64,000 nucleotides of DNA from Enterobacter sp. C2 (GCF_019880405.1 NZ_CP082269.1:2294001-2358000), one strand, 5' to 3'. Shown: positions 43,085-53,877, counted from the stretch's first letter. A program made the numbers and translations. The notes: generated by a model not told the origin, from the sequence alone.

Positions 43085-44040
43085 AGCTGGCCGGTGCTGA
43101 AGCGCAGCGCCGGTTCAACGTCCGCCGCCAGCCAGGTAGGTCCATCAAGATCGGCAAAGCGCACCTGGGAGGCCAGCGGCAACGCCGCCGCGATCGCCCG
43201 GGAGGTGCAGAGCATGCAGCCCAGCATCAGCGTAAACCCCTGGGCCTGCGCCTCGCTGGCCAGCGCCAGCGCCTCGGTCAGCCCGCCGGTTTTATCCAGC
43301 TTGATGTTGATCATCTCATAGCGCCCGGCAAGGGTTTTCAGACTGCTGCGGGCGTGGCAGCTCTCATCGGCACAGATCGGCAGCGGGTGGATAAAGTTCT
43401 CCAGCGCGGCGTCATTGTTTGCAGGAAGCGGCTGCTCGAGCATCGCCACGCCAAGATCCGCCAGCAGCTGACAGCGCGCCGCCAGCCCTTCGCTGTGCCA
43501 GGATTCGTTGGCATCCACAATGAGCGTTGCCTCCGGCACGGCGGTACGGATCGCCACCAGCCGCTCGCTGATTAAACGGTCGTCGAACTTGAGCTTCAGC
43601 AGCCGCGCCCCCTTCTCCCACAGCGCGGCCGCGCTGGCCGCCATCTGCTCCGGCGTACCAATCACAACCGTCTGCGCCGTGGTCAAATCCGGCGGCAGCG
43701 CTACGCCCAGATGCTCCTTGAGGCTGATGCCCAGCCGACGAGACTCAAGATCCCACAGGGCGCTGTCAACGGCGTTGCGCGCGGCTCCCGGCGGCAGCAG
43801 GGACTGCAGCTGCTGGCGGCTAAGGCCATTCTCCAACTGCGGCACGATGGTCATGATCTGGGCAATCACCGACGCATCGCTCTCGCCATAGCGTGGATAA
43901 GGCGTGCACTCTCCGCTCGCCTTTATCCCCTCTTCTTCCAGCTCAACGACCACTACCCGAGCCTCGCTGCGGCTGCCCCGCGAGATCACGAACGGCGAAT
44001 GCAGCGGCCAGCTCTCTTCATAGACCTTAACTGTTCTCAT
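43075..44040 (-). CDS. ycjG: L-Ala-D/L-Glu epimerase
   Basis: 321 aa. Muconate-lactonising subgroup of the enolase superfamily: LLKLKFDD supplies the KxK acid/base, TLIVDANESW and CADESCH are metal ligands, and MINIKLDKTGG gives the opposite Lys. Converts the L-Ala-D-Glu released from murein peptide to L-Ala-L-Glu, completing the mppA-mpaA pathway encoded beside it. Confidence 0.96.
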   Translation of the reverse strand: MRTVKVYEESWPLHSPFVISRGSRSEARVVVVELEEEGIKASGECTPYPRYGESDASVIAQIMTIVPQLENGLSRQQLQSLLPPGAARNAVDSALWDLESRRLGISLKEHLGVALPPDLTTAQTVVIGTPEQMAASAAALWEKGARLLKLKFDDRLISERLVAIRTAVPEATLIVDANESWHSEGLAARCQLLADLGVAMLEQPLPANNDAALENFIHPLPICADESCHARSSLKTLAGRYEMINIKLDKTGGLTEALALASEAQAQGFTLMLGCMLCTSRAIAAALPLASQVRFADLDGPTWLAADVEPALRFSTGQLHL

Positions 44041-44168
44041 TCCTTGCTCCTTTAACGGAATGTTAAAAGTATAGTGTTGAAAAGCGGGACAAAAATAGGT
44101 TTGCCGTGATTAAGGCCGATCACGTACACTAGCGGCGACGTTAACTATATGTAAACAGGAAGATATTC

Positions 44169-44675
44169 ATGTCACAAACCGTTCATTTCCAGGGCAACCC
44201 GGTTGCTGTTGCTGGTGCTATTCCGGCAGTGGGTAGCAAAGCACACCCTTTCACTCTGGTCGCGAAGGATCTGACCGACGTTACGCTGGCGCAGTTCGCG
44301 GGTAAGCGTAAAGTTCTCAACGTGTTCCCGAGCATCGATACCGGTGTTTGCGCCGCCTCCGTGCGTAAATTCAACCAGCTCGCCACGGAAATGAAAGACA
44401 CCGTGGTGCTGTGCATCTCCGCCGATCTGCCGTTCGCCCAGTCCCGCTTCTGCGGCGCGGAAGGCCTGAGCAACGTGATCACCCTGTCGACCCTGCGTAA
44501 CGCTGACTTCCTCGAAAACTACGGCGTGGGCATTGCCGATGGCGCGCTGAAAGGCCTGGCCGCACGTGCGGTCGTGGTTATCGACGAAAACGACACCGTT
44601 GTATTCAGCGAGCTGGTGAACGAGATCACCAACGAGCCGGACTACGAGGCTGCCCTGCAAGCGCTGGCCCAGTAA
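44169..44675 (+). CDS. tpx: Thiol peroxidase (2-Cys peroxiredoxin) Tpx
   Basis: 168 aa. Peroxidatic Cys61 in [16 protein letters not shown] and resolving Cys95 in SRFCGAEG match E. coli Tpx. Periplasmic by fractionation in E. coli, though no signal peptide is seen. Reduces lipid and H2O2-type hydroperoxides using thioredoxin. Monocistronic between ycjG and tyrR, as in E. coli. Confidence 0.98.
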   Translation: MSQTVHFQGNPVAVAGAIPAVGSKAHPFTLVAKDLTDVTLAQFAGKRKVLNVFPSIDTGVCAASVRKFNQLATEMKDTVVLCISADLPFAQSRFCGAEGLSNVITLSTLRNADFLENYGVGIADGALKGLAARAVVVIDENDTVVFSELVNEITNEPDYEAALQALAQ

Positions 44676-44693
44676 GCGTAGCCGCATTAAAAA

Positions 44694-44715
44694 AGAGCCT
44701 TCATCGCTGAAGGCT
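44694..44715. terminator. Bidirectional terminator between tpx and tyrR
   Basis: GAGCCTTC-ATCGCT-GAAGGCTC has an A-run on its left and CTTGTTTT on its right, so it can end both convergent transcripts. Confidence 0.85.
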
Positions 44716-44723
44716 CTCTTGTT

Positions 44724-46265
44724 TTACTCCTCGCCCTTCTTCTGGCTCAGACCATATTCCCGTAGCTTATTGGCGATAGCAGTGTGTGACACACCCAACC
44801 GTTTCGCCAGCTTGCGTGTGCTGGGGTAGCTGCGATAGAGCTGAATCAAGACCGACCGTTCAAAGCGGCTGGTGATATCGTCCAGCGATCCCTCCATCGC
44901 CTCTTCCCCGACCGCCACGGTTCCCGCATCGTAGTCCGGCAGCAGAATGTCCTGCGGGCGCAGCTCGTACCCTTCCAGCTGCGTCAGCGCACGGTAGACC
45001 GCGTTTTTCAACTGACGCACGTTGCCCGGCCAGCTGTAGCGGGTGAGGACATTACTGAGATCGGCAGCGAGCTTGGGACGTGGGACGCCTTGTTCGTCGG
45101 CAAAGCGGGCCACGAACAGCTCGGTCAGCGGCATGATGTCCTGAGGACGATCGCGCAGTGGAGGCAGATCCAGCGTCAGCACGTTCAGACGGTAGTAGAG
45201 ATCTTCCCGGAAAATTCCCTTCTGCACCAGCTCCACCAGATTCCGCTGGGTTGCGCAGATCACCCGCACGTCAACGTGAACTTCGTGATCCTCCCCGACG
45301 CGGCGGAAAGTACCATCATTCAGGAAGCGCAGCAGCTTCACCTGCATGCGCGGCGACATCTCGCCGATCTCATCCAGCAGCACCGAGCCGCCGTTGGCCT
45401 GCTCGAAGAACCCTTTTTTGCCTTCCGGCGCATGGCCAAACAGCTCACTCTCTACCGCATCCTCAGGGATAGAGGCGCAGTTCAGGGCCAGGTAGGGCTT
45501 CGCCGCGCGCGGGCTGGCAAGGTGGCAGGCATGGGCCAGCAGATCTTTGCCGGTGCCGGTATCGCCAACGATTAACAGCGGCGCGCTGAGCATGGCCAGC
45601 TTGCGAGCCTGGTCGATGACGTGACGCATCTTCGGGCTGGCGGCCACAATCTGATTGAAGGCGCTGGCATCCTGGCTGACCAGATCCTGCAGCTGGCGGC
45701 CCATGCGGATAGTCGAACGCAGCATCACCACCGCGCCGGTGAGCAGCGGATCGCCAGCCTCGCCTTCGAGGTGTACCGGGGTGATCTCCATTAAGAAGTT
45801 CTGCCCGTTGATGACCACGTGCTCATGGTGCGACGCCTGCGGATTGCCCTCCAGCCAGCGCTGGAAGTTAAAGCCATTAATCAGCTGAGGGGCGGTGTGG
45901 TTGCGCAGCCGGGCCTGGCTCTGACCGAAAAGCTGACAGCTGGCCTGGTTCGCCAGCTCAACCTTGCTTTTCATATCCACGGAGAGCACCGGCTCGGGCA
46001 GCGCCTCCAGCAGAGCACCCATAGCGCGATGCTCGCGCTCGGAGGGCATCCATAAGACGGTGCGCACGTCGGTCACGCCGGAGATGCGGCGAATTTCAGC
46101 CATCAGGCTGCTGAAGTCATTAAATTCCAGTTCAGCAAAATTGAGGTAGATCCGGCCGATGGGGTCGATCTCAATGCCGCGTAAATCGATTCCCCTGAGC
46201 ACCAGCAGATCCAGCAGCTCGCGGGTCAGACCAAGTCGGTCTTCACAAAAGACTTCAAGACGCAT
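44724..46265 (-). CDS. tyrR: Transcriptional regulator TyrR
   Basis: 513 aa from the ATG at 46265 (MRLEVFCEDRLGLTRELLDL), equal to E. coli. ACT domain (~1-75), PAS (~80-190), AAA+ domain with GDTGTGKDLLA and DEIGE, and C-terminal helix-turn-helix (KLAKRLGVSHTAIANKLREYGL). The GAFTGA loop of sigma54 activators is replaced (APEGKKGFFEQ), consistent with its sigma70 role. Controls aromatic amino acid biosynthesis and transport with Tyr, Phe or Trp as effectors. The open frame extends to 46346, but the extra N-terminus has no match. Confidence 0.97.
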   Translation of the reverse strand: MRLEVFCEDRLGLTRELLDLLVLRGIDLRGIEIDPIGRIYLNFAELEFNDFSSLMAEIRRISGVTDVRTVLWMPSEREHRAMGALLEALPEPVLSVDMKSKVELANQASCQLFGQSQARLRNHTAPQLINGFNFQRWLEGNPQASHHEHVVINGQNFLMEITPVHLEGEAGDPLLTGAVVMLRSTIRMGRQLQDLVSQDASAFNQIVAASPKMRHVIDQARKLAMLSAPLLIVGDTGTGKDLLAHACHLASPRAAKPYLALNCASIPEDAVESELFGHAPEGKKGFFEQANGGSVLLDEIGEMSPRMQVKLLRFLNDGTFRRVGEDHEVHVDVRVICATQRNLVELVQKGIFREDLYYRLNVLTLDLPPLRDRPQDIMPLTELFVARFADEQGVPRPKLAADLSNVLTRYSWPGNVRQLKNAVYRALTQLEGYELRPQDILLPDYDAGTVAVGEEAMEGSLDDITSRFERSVLIQLYRSYPSTRKLAKRLGVSHTAIANKLREYGLSQKKGEE

Positions 46266-46396
46266 GGGAGTTGCCACCCTTAAACAGTCAATATATCTAA
46301 GAATGATAAGACACTTATCGGCAGTCAGGAAGCTATCTGTCAACAATTATTGACAGAGCGGTGGAAAACCCACCGCTATGGCGTAAAGATAAGCGT

Positions 46397-47458
46397 TCAA
46401 TCACGCTTTTGCGCGCCGCTGCGCTGCATATTGGCCTTTAGCTCACCGATAAGCTGACGGCGGAAATCGGCCAATCGGGGTTTATCATCCTCCAGCCAGG
46501 GCAGCGGACGGCATAGCTCCATCGCCTTGATACCGAGACGGGCGGTGAGCAGCCCGGCACCGATACCCTGCGCGGCGCGCGCGGAAAGCCGGGCGGCGAG
46601 ATCCTGCGACAGCCAGTCCATTCCCACCTCGCGCACCACTTCGCTGGCCCCGGCAAAGGCAATGTTGAGCAGCACCAGGCGAAACAGCCGCAATCGGCTG
46701 AAGTAGCCCAGCTCGATGCCGTAGAGTCTGGCAATGCGGTTAATCAGCCGCAGGTTGCGCCAGGCAATAAACGCCATATCAACCAACGCCAGCGGACTGA
46801 CGGCAATCATCAGCGTTGAACCCGCTGCCGAAAGGCTGATTTCGCGCCGGGCTTGCGCATCCACCACCGGCTGCACCAGCCGCGCATAGAGCGTGACGAT
46901 CTCCCGGTCGCTTTGCGTCTCGTGAATGGCGGCGTACCAGCGTTGCAGAGCAGGATGCGCCTGGTCGATACCCGCCTGGTGGGCCAGCCTCTCGCAGAAA
47001 TCGCGTCCTTTGCCCGTGCCGTGGCTGTGCAGCAGCAGGCTGGCCTCGTCGCGAGCCTCTGCCCGCTGACGCAGCCGCCACAGCCGCCGCCACTCACCGG
47101 CCACGGAGCCTACCCCCGCGCCGACGATGAGCGCCCCCGCAGCACAGCCCCCCAGCGCCACCCAGTCGTGGGTTTGCCAGGCGTCCATCGCCCACTGCAC
47201 TCCCTGCCCGACCACGCTGATGCCAAACAGCGCCAGCCCGGCCAGCACCATTGTGCGCCAGAGGCTGCGTCGGGGCCGCAGTGCCGCCTCAACGCTCGCT
47301 TCCGGCTGTGGCGTATCGGCCAGTATCTCTTCAGCCTGCAGAGGCGTAAACTCTCCCGCCTCGGCATCGCTAAACGCCTGTGCGGCCTTGAACTCTTCAC
47401 GCATCGGCATTGCTGGCTGTTCGGTAAAATCGACGCGCGGTTTGATGGGCTCGTTCAT
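46397..47458 (-). CDS. ycjF: Inner membrane protein YcjF (DUF697)
   Basis: 353 aa. N-terminal ~65 residues are soluble and acidic; two helices follow ([21 protein letters not shown] and the [20 protein letters not shown] region), then a helical DUF697 domain. Its start overlaps the ycjX stop by 4 nt (ATGA), so they are coupled. The pair is part of the phage-shock/membrane-stress regulon in E. coli, with unknown biochemical role. Confidence 0.95.
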   Translation of the reverse strand: MNEPIKPRVDFTEQPAMPMREEFKAAQAFSDAEAGEFTPLQAEEILADTPQPEASVEAALRPRRSLWRTMVLAGLALFGISVVGQGVQWAMDAWQTHDWVALGGCAAGALIVGAGVGSVAGEWRRLWRLRQRAEARDEASLLLHSHGTGKGRDFCERLAHQAGIDQAHPALQRWYAAIHETQSDREIVTLYARLVQPVVDAQARREISLSAAGSTLMIAVSPLALVDMAFIAWRNLRLINRIARLYGIELGYFSRLRLFRLVLLNIAFAGASEVVREVGMDWLSQDLAARLSARAAQGIGAGLLTARLGIKAMELCRPLPWLEDDKPRLADFRRQLIGELKANMQRSGAQKRD

Positions 47459-48858
47459 CGCAGCTTATCTCCCAGTAAAAATTCCAGCGCCGCATCAAGA
47501 CGAATGTGCGGCATCGGGGTATCCACATCCATCACCCGCGGACGAAAGGCTTCAAACTGAAAGCCCTGCTTCTCCCAGAACGCCTGCCCCGGCAGCCGGG
47601 CGGGAACATCGCCTGGATAGACCGTTAGCGGTTTGCCATCGCTGAGGCGATCCCCACGCAGCGCCGGGATTTTGTCACCGTTAACGTCCACCAGGCCGCT
47701 CTCCGTGGCCTGTACTGCCGCCAGACCCAGGCAGTCGATATCGATCCCCTCAAAGGCGGCGTTTTGCCAGGCGTCGGTGACGAGCTGCTGAAGCAGAGAG
47801 ACCATATTGGCATGCTGATCGACAGTAACGTGATCGGCTTTGGTGGCGGCAAACAGCAGTTTGTCGATAACCGGTGAGAACAGGCGACGGAACAGGGTCC
47901 GCTGCCCGTAGTGAAAGCTCTGCATCAGCTGGGTGAGCGCGAGGCGCATGTCGTTAAACGCCTGCGGCCCGCTGTTGAGCGGTTGCAGACAGTCCACCAG
48001 CACAATCTGCCGATCGAAGCGCAGGAAGTAATTTTTATAGAACCCTTTAACCACGTTTTCACAGTAGTAGTTGAAGCGCTCGCGCAGCATCCCGGCGTTG
48101 CTGCTCTTATCCGCCTGGGCCAGCTTCGCCTCGCCCGTATCGTCAACGTCCGGCCAGGGGAAGAACTGAAGCGCAGGCGCACCGGCCATCTCGCCCGGCA
48201 ATATAAAGCGCCCCGGCTGGATAAAGTGCAGCCCCTCGGCCTTGCACTGGTGCAGGTACGCCGTCCAGGCATCGGCAATCTCTGCAAGTCGGTTTTCATC
48301 GGCCGGAGCCAGCGGATCCAGCCCTGCACAAAGCTGACGCCAGCGAGCGGACCACTCTTTTCGGTGACCCTGTAACATACCGGTCATCTGTCGGGACCAG
48401 CTGGTGTAGTCCTGCGCCAGCATAGGCAGATCCAGCAGCCACTCGCCGGGATAGTCAACAATCTCTAAGTAAAGGGTGGCGCTGTCGGTGAAATGGCGCA
48501 GCAGGGAGTCGTTCGAGCGGTAGCGCAGAGCCAGACGCATCTCGCTGACGCCGCGCGTCGGCGTTGGCCACGTCGGTGGCGTACCATAGAGCTGGGCAAT
48601 GCCCTCATCCCAGGTAAAGCGCGGAGTACCGAAATCGCGCTGCGGCACCCGTTTTACGCCCAGCAGGCGCTCCTCACGAACCGCGCTGAAAAGCGGCAGG
48701 CGCGCGCCGTTATGAATATTCAAAAGCTGGTGGACCATCGCGGTGATAAACGCCGTTTTGCCGCTGCGGCTCAGACCGGTGACGGCCAGGCGAAGATGCC
48801 TGTCGACGCCGCGATTAACGAGGGCGTTAAGCTCAGATTTAAATCGCTTCATAGCCAT
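47455..48858 (-). CDS. ycjX: YcjX GTP-binding protein (DUF463)
   Basis: 467 aa. P-loop [14 protein letters not shown] near residue 30; conserved [13 protein letters not shown] (switch II) and later FAATKADHV (the NKxD-like G4 motif). YcjX is a soluble P-loop GTPase co-regulated with psp. In this genome the pspABCD genes lie directly upstream with only an intergenic hairpin, since pspE and the ycjM-W cluster of E. coli are absent. Confidence 0.95.
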   Translation of the reverse strand: MAMKRFKSELNALVNRGVDRHLRLAVTGLSRSGKTAFITAMVHQLLNIHNGARLPLFSAVREERLLGVKRVPQRDFGTPRFTWDEGIAQLYGTPPTWPTPTRGVSEMRLALRYRSNDSLLRHFTDSATLYLEIVDYPGEWLLDLPMLAQDYTSWSRQMTGMLQGHRKEWSARWRQLCAGLDPLAPADENRLAEIADAWTAYLHQCKAEGLHFIQPGRFILPGEMAGAPALQFFPWPDVDDTGEAKLAQADKSSNAGMLRERFNYYCENVVKGFYKNYFLRFDRQIVLVDCLQPLNSGPQAFNDMRLALTQLMQSFHYGQRTLFRRLFSPVIDKLLFAATKADHVTVDQHANMVSLLQQLVTDAWQNAAFEGIDIDCLGLAAVQATESGLVDVNGDKIPALRGDRLSDGKPLTVYPGDVPARLPGQAFWEKQGFQFEAFRPRVMDVDTPMPHIRLDAALEFLLGDKLR

Positions 48859-48971
48859 CCTGTTTTGCCCTGAAGTGAATGTATCGATAAGAGAAGTAGT
48901 ATAAAGCGGCAGGCGCAGTGGGATCCACGCACAACAAAAGCAAGCGGCGCAAAGGTTGCGCCGCCAGGGAA

Positions 48972-49193
48972 TTATTTCATGTTGCGCGATACGCGCGTCG
49001 CGAGGCGTTTAAGCATCGGCTCCAGCGCCAGCGCCAGCAGCATTTTCACCGGACGGCGCGCCACGGATTTGATGGCCCAGCCCGCTACGCCCGCCGGGCC
49101 ATAGCGCAGCGCGGTCAGCAGCACCAGCTTGCCTGCAATTTTCAGTGCCGGTTTGGCTTTCTTGCCGGTCTGTTGCCATTTGCTATTCATCAT
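48972..49193 (-). CDS. pspD: Phage shock protein D
   Basis: 73 aa, equal to E. coli PspD. One hydrophobic patch near residue 28 ([18 protein letters not shown]) and basic flanks; a peripheral inner-membrane protein of the Psp system. Last psp gene before ycjX; a GC-rich hairpin follows (48950-48965). Confidence 0.93.
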   Translation of the reverse strand: MMNSKWQQTGKKAKPALKIAGKLVLLTALRYGPAGVAGWAIKSVARRPVKMLLALALEPMLKRLATRVSRNMK

Positions 49194-49214
49194 TTACCTC
49201 GTTAGGTCATTAAA

Positions 49215-49571
49215 TCAGAGCTGACGGAAGCGGCTGCGCAGCGAGAAGGTATCGGAGGTGACATAGCGCTCCATCTCGCGTAAACGCTTCTCGCCTGATG
49301 CCAGCTCCGCGTCCACCGCATTCAGCAGTTCGCTGCTGGTAGGTGCCGCTTCGCCATCCATTGCCCCCTCCGGCATCGGATCGAGCACGAAGGTGAGAAT
49401 GATATAGGCGAGCACCACAAGGAAAAACAGGCCAAAAAGCATCGCCAGCACCGTAATCAAACGTACCAGCTTCACCGGTACGTCAAGATAGTGGGCAATA
49501 CCCGCGCAGACGCCTTTCACCATTCCCTGCTGGGGAATTCGCCACAGTTTTTTATTAAAAAATTCATTCAT
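49215..49571 (-). CDS. pspC: Phage shock protein C
   Basis: 118 aa. PspC domain (LWRIPQQGMVKGVCAGIAHYLDVPVKLVRLI), one membrane helix, then a C-terminal leucine-rich tail. With PspB it senses inner-membrane stress and pulls PspA off PspF. Its start overlaps the pspB stop by 1 nt. Confidence 0.97.
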   Translation of the reverse strand: MNEFFNKKLWRIPQQGMVKGVCAGIAHYLDVPVKLVRLITVLAMLFGLFFLVVLAYIILTFVLDPMPEGAMDGEAAPTSSELLNAVDAELASGEKRLREMERYVTSDTFSLRSRFRQL

Positions 49572-49795
49572 TAGCGATCCCTCCAGTTCGGGTGCTCTGC
49601 ATCAAGAATAGCTTCCAGAGAGGCTATCCGCTCGCGCATCCGTTTTGCTTCGTCGTTGAGCTGGGCCAGGCGCTGCTGCTCGCTTTGCGAGAGAGCATCG
49701 CGACCGCTGCGGTTGTTGTAGTGCAGCCAGAGCCAGACCGGCAGGACAAACAATACAAACAGGGTCAGAGGAATAGCCAAAAATAGCGCGCTCAT
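49571..49795 (-). CDS. pspB: Phage shock protein B
   Basis: 74 aa. N-terminal membrane helix (LFLAIPLTLFVLFVLPVWLWLHY) and a C-terminal leucine-zipper-like coiled coil (QQRLAQLNDEAKRMRERIASLE). Partner of PspC. Confidence 0.97.
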   Translation of the reverse strand: MSALFLAIPLTLFVLFVLPVWLWLHYNNRSGRDALSQSEQQRLAQLNDEAKRMRERIASLEAILDAEHPNWRDR

Positions 49796-49815
49796 GTGTA
49801 CTCCTTACAGATGAG

Positions 49816-49839
49816 GGGCGGCATAAATGGACGCCGCCC
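49816..49839 (-). repeat. Stem-loop between pspA and pspB
   Basis: A perfect 7-bp stem (GGGCGGC / GCCGCCC) lies in the 65-nt spacer. It can protect the pspA message or slow read-through, consistent with the much higher level of PspA than of PspBCD in E. coli. Confidence 0.6.
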
Positions 49840-49860
49840 GGTGGTGTTCATCGTTTGTTA

Positions 49861-50559
<699 letters not shown>

Positions 50560-50582
50560 CTAAGCCCTGCTGCTAAGTTAAT

Positions 50583-50598
50583 ACAAGACCCGTGCCAA
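50583..50598 (-). promoter_or_regulatory. Sigma54 promoter of pspABCD
   Basis: On the minus strand TTGGCAC-GGGTC-TTGT fits the -24/-12 form (TGGCAC-N5-TTGC). It lies 54-69 nt before pspA. The stretch at 50600-50690, between it and pspF, should carry the IHF site and PspF enhancer sites. Confidence 0.88.
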
Positions 50599-50696
50599 CT
50601 TTTTATCTTATTGATTGTAAAAGAGTTGATTAATTTTACCGCTGCGACATTTTGGACTACAGTGGTGAATAACACTAACTAATAGCGAATTTCATC

Positions 50697-51671
50697 ATGG
50701 CGGAATACAAGGATAATCTTCTCGGCGAGGCCAACAGCTTTCTGGAAGTGCTGGAGCAGGTTTCACGCCTCGCGCCGCTGGATAAGCCGGTGCTGATTAT
50801 TGGCGAGCGCGGAACGGGCAAAGAACTGATCGCCAACCGTCTGCACTTTCTCTCCGGGCGCTGGGACGGGCCGTTTATCTCGCTGAACTGCGCTGCGCTT
50901 AATGAAAACCTGTTGGACACCGAGCTGTTTGGTCATGAAGCCGGCGCCTTTACCGGGGCGCAGCGTCGTCATCCCGGCCGATTCGAGCGCGCCGACGGTG
51001 GTACACTGTTTCTCGACGAGCTGGCTACGGCCCCGATGCTGGTCCAGGAGAAGCTGCTGCGGGTGATTGAGTACGGCGAGCTGGAGCGCGTCGGCGGGAG
51101 CCAGCCGCTGCAGGTCAACGTCCGGCTGGTATGCGCCACCAATGCCGATCTGCCTGAAATGGTACGCGACGGCACGTTCCGCGCCGATCTACTGGATCGG
51201 TTGGCCTTTGACGTGGTGCAGCTCCCGCCCCTGCGTGAGCGCCAGAGCGATATTATGCTGATGGCAGAGCACTTCGCGATCCAGATGTGCCGCGAGCTGC
51301 GGCTGTCGCTGTTTCCAGGCTTTACCGAACGCGCCAGGGAGACGCTGCTGGACTACCGCTGGCCGGGTAATATTCGCGAGCTAAAGAATGTCGTAGAGCG
51401 CTCGGTCTACCGCCACGGCACCAGCGAGGTGGCGCTGGATGAGATTATTATCGATCCTTTCCAGCGCACCGCCTCTCCCGAGCCGGTTGCAGAAGCGCTT
51501 TCCCCCGCGCCAGGGCTGCCGCTGGATCTGCGCCAGTTCCAGGCCGAGCAGGAGAAGACCCTGCTGGAGGCAGCGCTACAGCAGGCCAAATTTAATCAGA
51601 AACGTGCCGCAGAGTTGCTTAGTCTGACCTACCACCAGCTGAGAGCGCTGTTGAAAAAGCATGGGCTGTAG
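50697..51671 (+). CDS. pspF: PspF, sigma54 enhancer-binding activator
   Basis: 324 aa. AAA+ domain only, without a receiver domain: Walker A GERGTGKEL near residue 42, the sigma54-contact loop GAFTGA near 85, Walker B FLDELAT near 107, and a Fis-type helix-turn-helix at the C-terminus (KRAAELLSLTYHQLRALLKKHGL). Activates pspA from the enhancer in the shared upstream region and is held back by PspA. Confidence 0.98.
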   Translation: MAEYKDNLLGEANSFLEVLEQVSRLAPLDKPVLIIGERGTGKELIANRLHFLSGRWDGPFISLNCAALNENLLDTELFGHEAGAFTGAQRRHPGRFERADGGTLFLDELATAPMLVQEKLLRVIEYGELERVGGSQPLQVNVRLVCATNADLPEMVRDGTFRADLLDRLAFDVVQLPPLRERQSDIMLMAEHFAIQMCRELRLSLFPGFTERARETLLDYRWPGNIRELKNVVERSVYRHGTSEVALDEIIIDPFQRTASPEPVAEALSPAPGLPLDLRQFQAEQEKTLLEAALQQAKFNQKRAAELLSLTYHQLRALLKKHGL

Positions 51672-51700
51672 TAAAAGTATGCGGGATCGGGAGAATAAAA

Positions 51701-51732
51701 AAGAGGCTGCCAGCCTAAGCTGACAGCCTCTT
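51701..51732. terminator. Terminator between pspF and the DUF4142 gene
   Basis: AAGAGGCTG and CAGCCTCTT pair around a short bulged stem, with A-rich sequence on the left. It can end both convergent transcripts. Confidence 0.75.
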
Positions 51733-51776
51733 ATAAAGGCATTCATCAATAGCAAGAAATCACACTATTGCTCAAT

Positions 51777-52346
51777 TTATTTATTAATCTGCTGGGCGGA
51801 TTTAAGATGCTGCTCAACCACCGGCGTATGCGCGTCGGCCAGCGCCTTCACATCCGGATCCTTGATCATCTTGGCATCACTCTGCAGCTTCGACAGCACC
51901 ATCTGGTGATCTTTGGTGCCGGCGTTTTCCATATACATTTTGTCAAATGCGTCGCCGCTCTGCTTTTCCAGATTGGCGGCCATGGCTTTGTGCATGGCGT
52001 CCGGCTCAGTCGGCAGCGTCACGCCTTTTTGCTCCGCCACACTCTGTACTTTGGTCAAGGCAGCACCGTGATCGTCAACCATCTTCTGAGCGAAGGCTTT
52101 GACGTCGCTACTTTCGGCCTTGTTCAGCGCGATCTTGGCGGCGGCGATTTCATTGATATTGGCCTGCGCCATGTCCTTCACCGCTTTTTCATCACCGGCG
52201 CTGAGTTTAGCATTCGAGCCAGTCTGGCCTGCGGCATCTTTCTGCGCCACGCTGGGCTGCGTCTGGGCTTGCACGCCAGCTGTGCTGAACATAGCGACGA
52301 CTGCTGATACGGCGAGTAGCCCTTTCAAGGTTGTGCTCTTCTGCAT
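51777..52346 (-). CDS. Exported DUF4142 protein
   Basis: 189 aa, with signal peptide (MQKSTTLKGLLAVSAVVAMF, cut near VQA, residue 27). The mature protein is a four-helix ferritin-like DUF4142 domain (DMAQANINEIAAAKIALNKAES; FAQKMVDDHGAALTKVQ; HQMVLSKLQSDA). Periplasmic, linked to stress in some proteobacteria. No catalytic residues recognised. Confidence 0.9.
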   Translation of the reverse strand: MQKSTTLKGLLAVSAVVAMFSTAGVQAQTQPSVAQKDAAGQTGSNAKLSAGDEKAVKDMAQANINEIAAAKIALNKAESSDVKAFAQKMVDDHGAALTKVQSVAEQKGVTLPTEPDAMHKAMAANLEKQSGDAFDKMYMENAGTKDHQMVLSKLQSDAKMIKDPDVKALADAHTPVVEQHLKSAQQINK

Positions 52347-52549
52347 AGTGTTCTCCTGATGACCATGGGTAGGGTTATATGAGGTAATTAACCGTGCGCA
52401 GTTTCTTATTTAATTACAACTGCAATGGTCAGTTCAGTATAGTGGAACAATGATATAAGGCAGCAGATTAAGCCAAAGTCCTAATCGGTGGAGGTCAGGA
52501 GATAGGGAAGTTGAAGACAGCCGCCCCATGACGAGCTGTCTTGATAGGG

Positions 52550-52894
52550 TTACTTCTTATTAAGCATCGCTTTCAAGTCAGCGAAGGGATTGTAGGTTGC
52601 CGCGCCCACATCCTTCTGTGCGTCCTCTCCCGCAACCACTCTTGTACCGTATTGATCGGCCTCGGTATATTTCGAGTGTTCGTGATCGTGGCAGTAGAGG
52701 CACAGCAACTCCCAGTTACTGCCGTCCGGTGGGTTATTGGTGTGGTCATGGTCGATATGATGCACCGTTAGCTCGCGCAGGTTCGAGTAAACAAATTCAC
52801 GCGAGCAGCGCCCGCAGACCCACGGATAAATCTTCAGCGCCCTTTCCCGGTAGTCTGACTCCAGACGGGCATAGTTTTTAGGAATGATAGCCAT
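52550..52894 (-). CDS. yajD: HNH endonuclease family protein YajD
   Basis: 114 aa from the ATG at 52894; almost identical in layout to E. coli YajD. CGRC and CLYCHDHEH are the zinc Cys pairs, and LTVHHIDHDHTNNP is the HNH core with the catalytic His. A 9-nt longer reading from TTG at 52903 exists, but AGGA is placed for the ATG. In E. coli yajD lies near tsx, so its position here, between psp and sap, is a rearrangement. Function unknown. Confidence 0.93.
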   Translation of the reverse strand: MAIIPKNYARLESDYRERALKIYPWVCGRCSREFVYSNLRELTVHHIDHDHTNNPPDGSNWELLCLYCHDHEHSKYTEADQYGTRVVAGEDAQKDVGAATYNPFADLKAMLNKK

Positions 52895-52959
52895 GAGGGG
52901 CAATCCTTACGGTAACGAAAGTATGCCTCTATAGTATGCCAATGCACGACGCTCGCCAA

Positions 52960-53877
52960 TCACTGATGGGGAGCCGGAGCGTGCTTGCGGCAGACTTCCA
53001 GCACAAACTGCCGCAGCCAGCGGTGCGCCGGATCGGCCTCGGCGCGCGGATGCCACATCTGGGAGAGCGTAATGCCAGGCACCTTTACCGGCAGTTCAAA
53101 CATGCAATACGCTGCGGCAGGCTGATGGATAAGAAACGAGGCGGGGATCAGGCCCACCAGATCGGAGGCCTGAACCACCGCCATCGCAGCGGGAAAGCCT
53201 TGTACAACAGCAGCGATAGTCCGCTCAAGCCCCCGCTCAGCCAGCGCCATATCCACAGGCCCAGCGGTGTGCCCCCGACGGGAGGCGACCACGTGGGCAT
53301 GTGCAAGGTAGTCACTGATGCCCACCTCAGGCAGCATCGCCAGCGGATGCCCGGGGCGCACCACGCCGACAAAGCGATCGCGAAACAGCGTCTGAATGCG
53401 GATCTCGGGGCCCATCTCACCGAGCACGCCTACCTCAAGATCGACGAGCCCTTCACGCAGCGCCTTTGCGCTCTTTTCGGCGCGGGCAACAAAGCGCAGA
53501 CGCACCTGCGGTGCGCACGTCGCCGCCGCCACAATCAGCGTTGGACCAAAGGCCTCAATGAAACCCTCGTTAGTGCGCAGCACGAACGTGCGCTCCAGCG
53601 TCGACAGTGCCAGTTCGGCCGGAGAGGGTCGCAGCAGCGCCAGGGTGTCAAACAGCGTGTGCTGCGTGCGTTCGCGAATGGCTTCAGCATGCGGCGTTAA
53701 CACCATGTGGCGGCCAGCGCGCACCAGCAACGGATCGCCGGTGGTCGCACGCAGGCGGCTGAGCGTACGGCTCATCGCCGATGCGCTCAACCCTAAACGA
53801 CGCGCAGCGCCCGCTACGCTGGCTTCAGCGAGTAGCGCGTCGAGAGCAATAAGCAGGTTCAGATCGGGTTCGTTCAT
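52960..53877 (-). CDS. LysR-family regulator
   Basis: 305 aa; N-terminal winged helix (ASVAGAARRLGLSASAMSRTLSRLR, residues ~19-43) and a LysR effector domain. Divergent from the EmrB-type MFS gene, which it probably controls. Confidence 0.93.
   Translation of the reverse strand: MNEPDLNLLIALDALLAEASVAGAARRLGLSASAMSRTLSRLRATTGDPLLVRAGRHMVLTPHAEAIRERTQHTLFDTLALLRPSPAELALSTLERTFVLRTNEGFIEAFGPTLIVAAATCAPQVRLRFVARAEKSAKALREGLVDLEVGVLGEMGPEIRIQTLFRDRFVGVVRPGHPLAMLPEVGISDYLAHAHVVASRRGHTAGPVDMALAERGLERTIAAVVQGFPAAMAVVQASDLVGLIPASFLIHQPAAAYCMFELPVKVPGITLSQMWHPRAEADPAHRWLRQFVLEVCRKHAPAPHQ

Noticed and set aside
46397-48858. Several 90-235-codon + strand frames opposite ycjF and ycjX
   Set aside because: They are shadows of high-GC genes; the minus-strand proteins match well-known families over their whole length.
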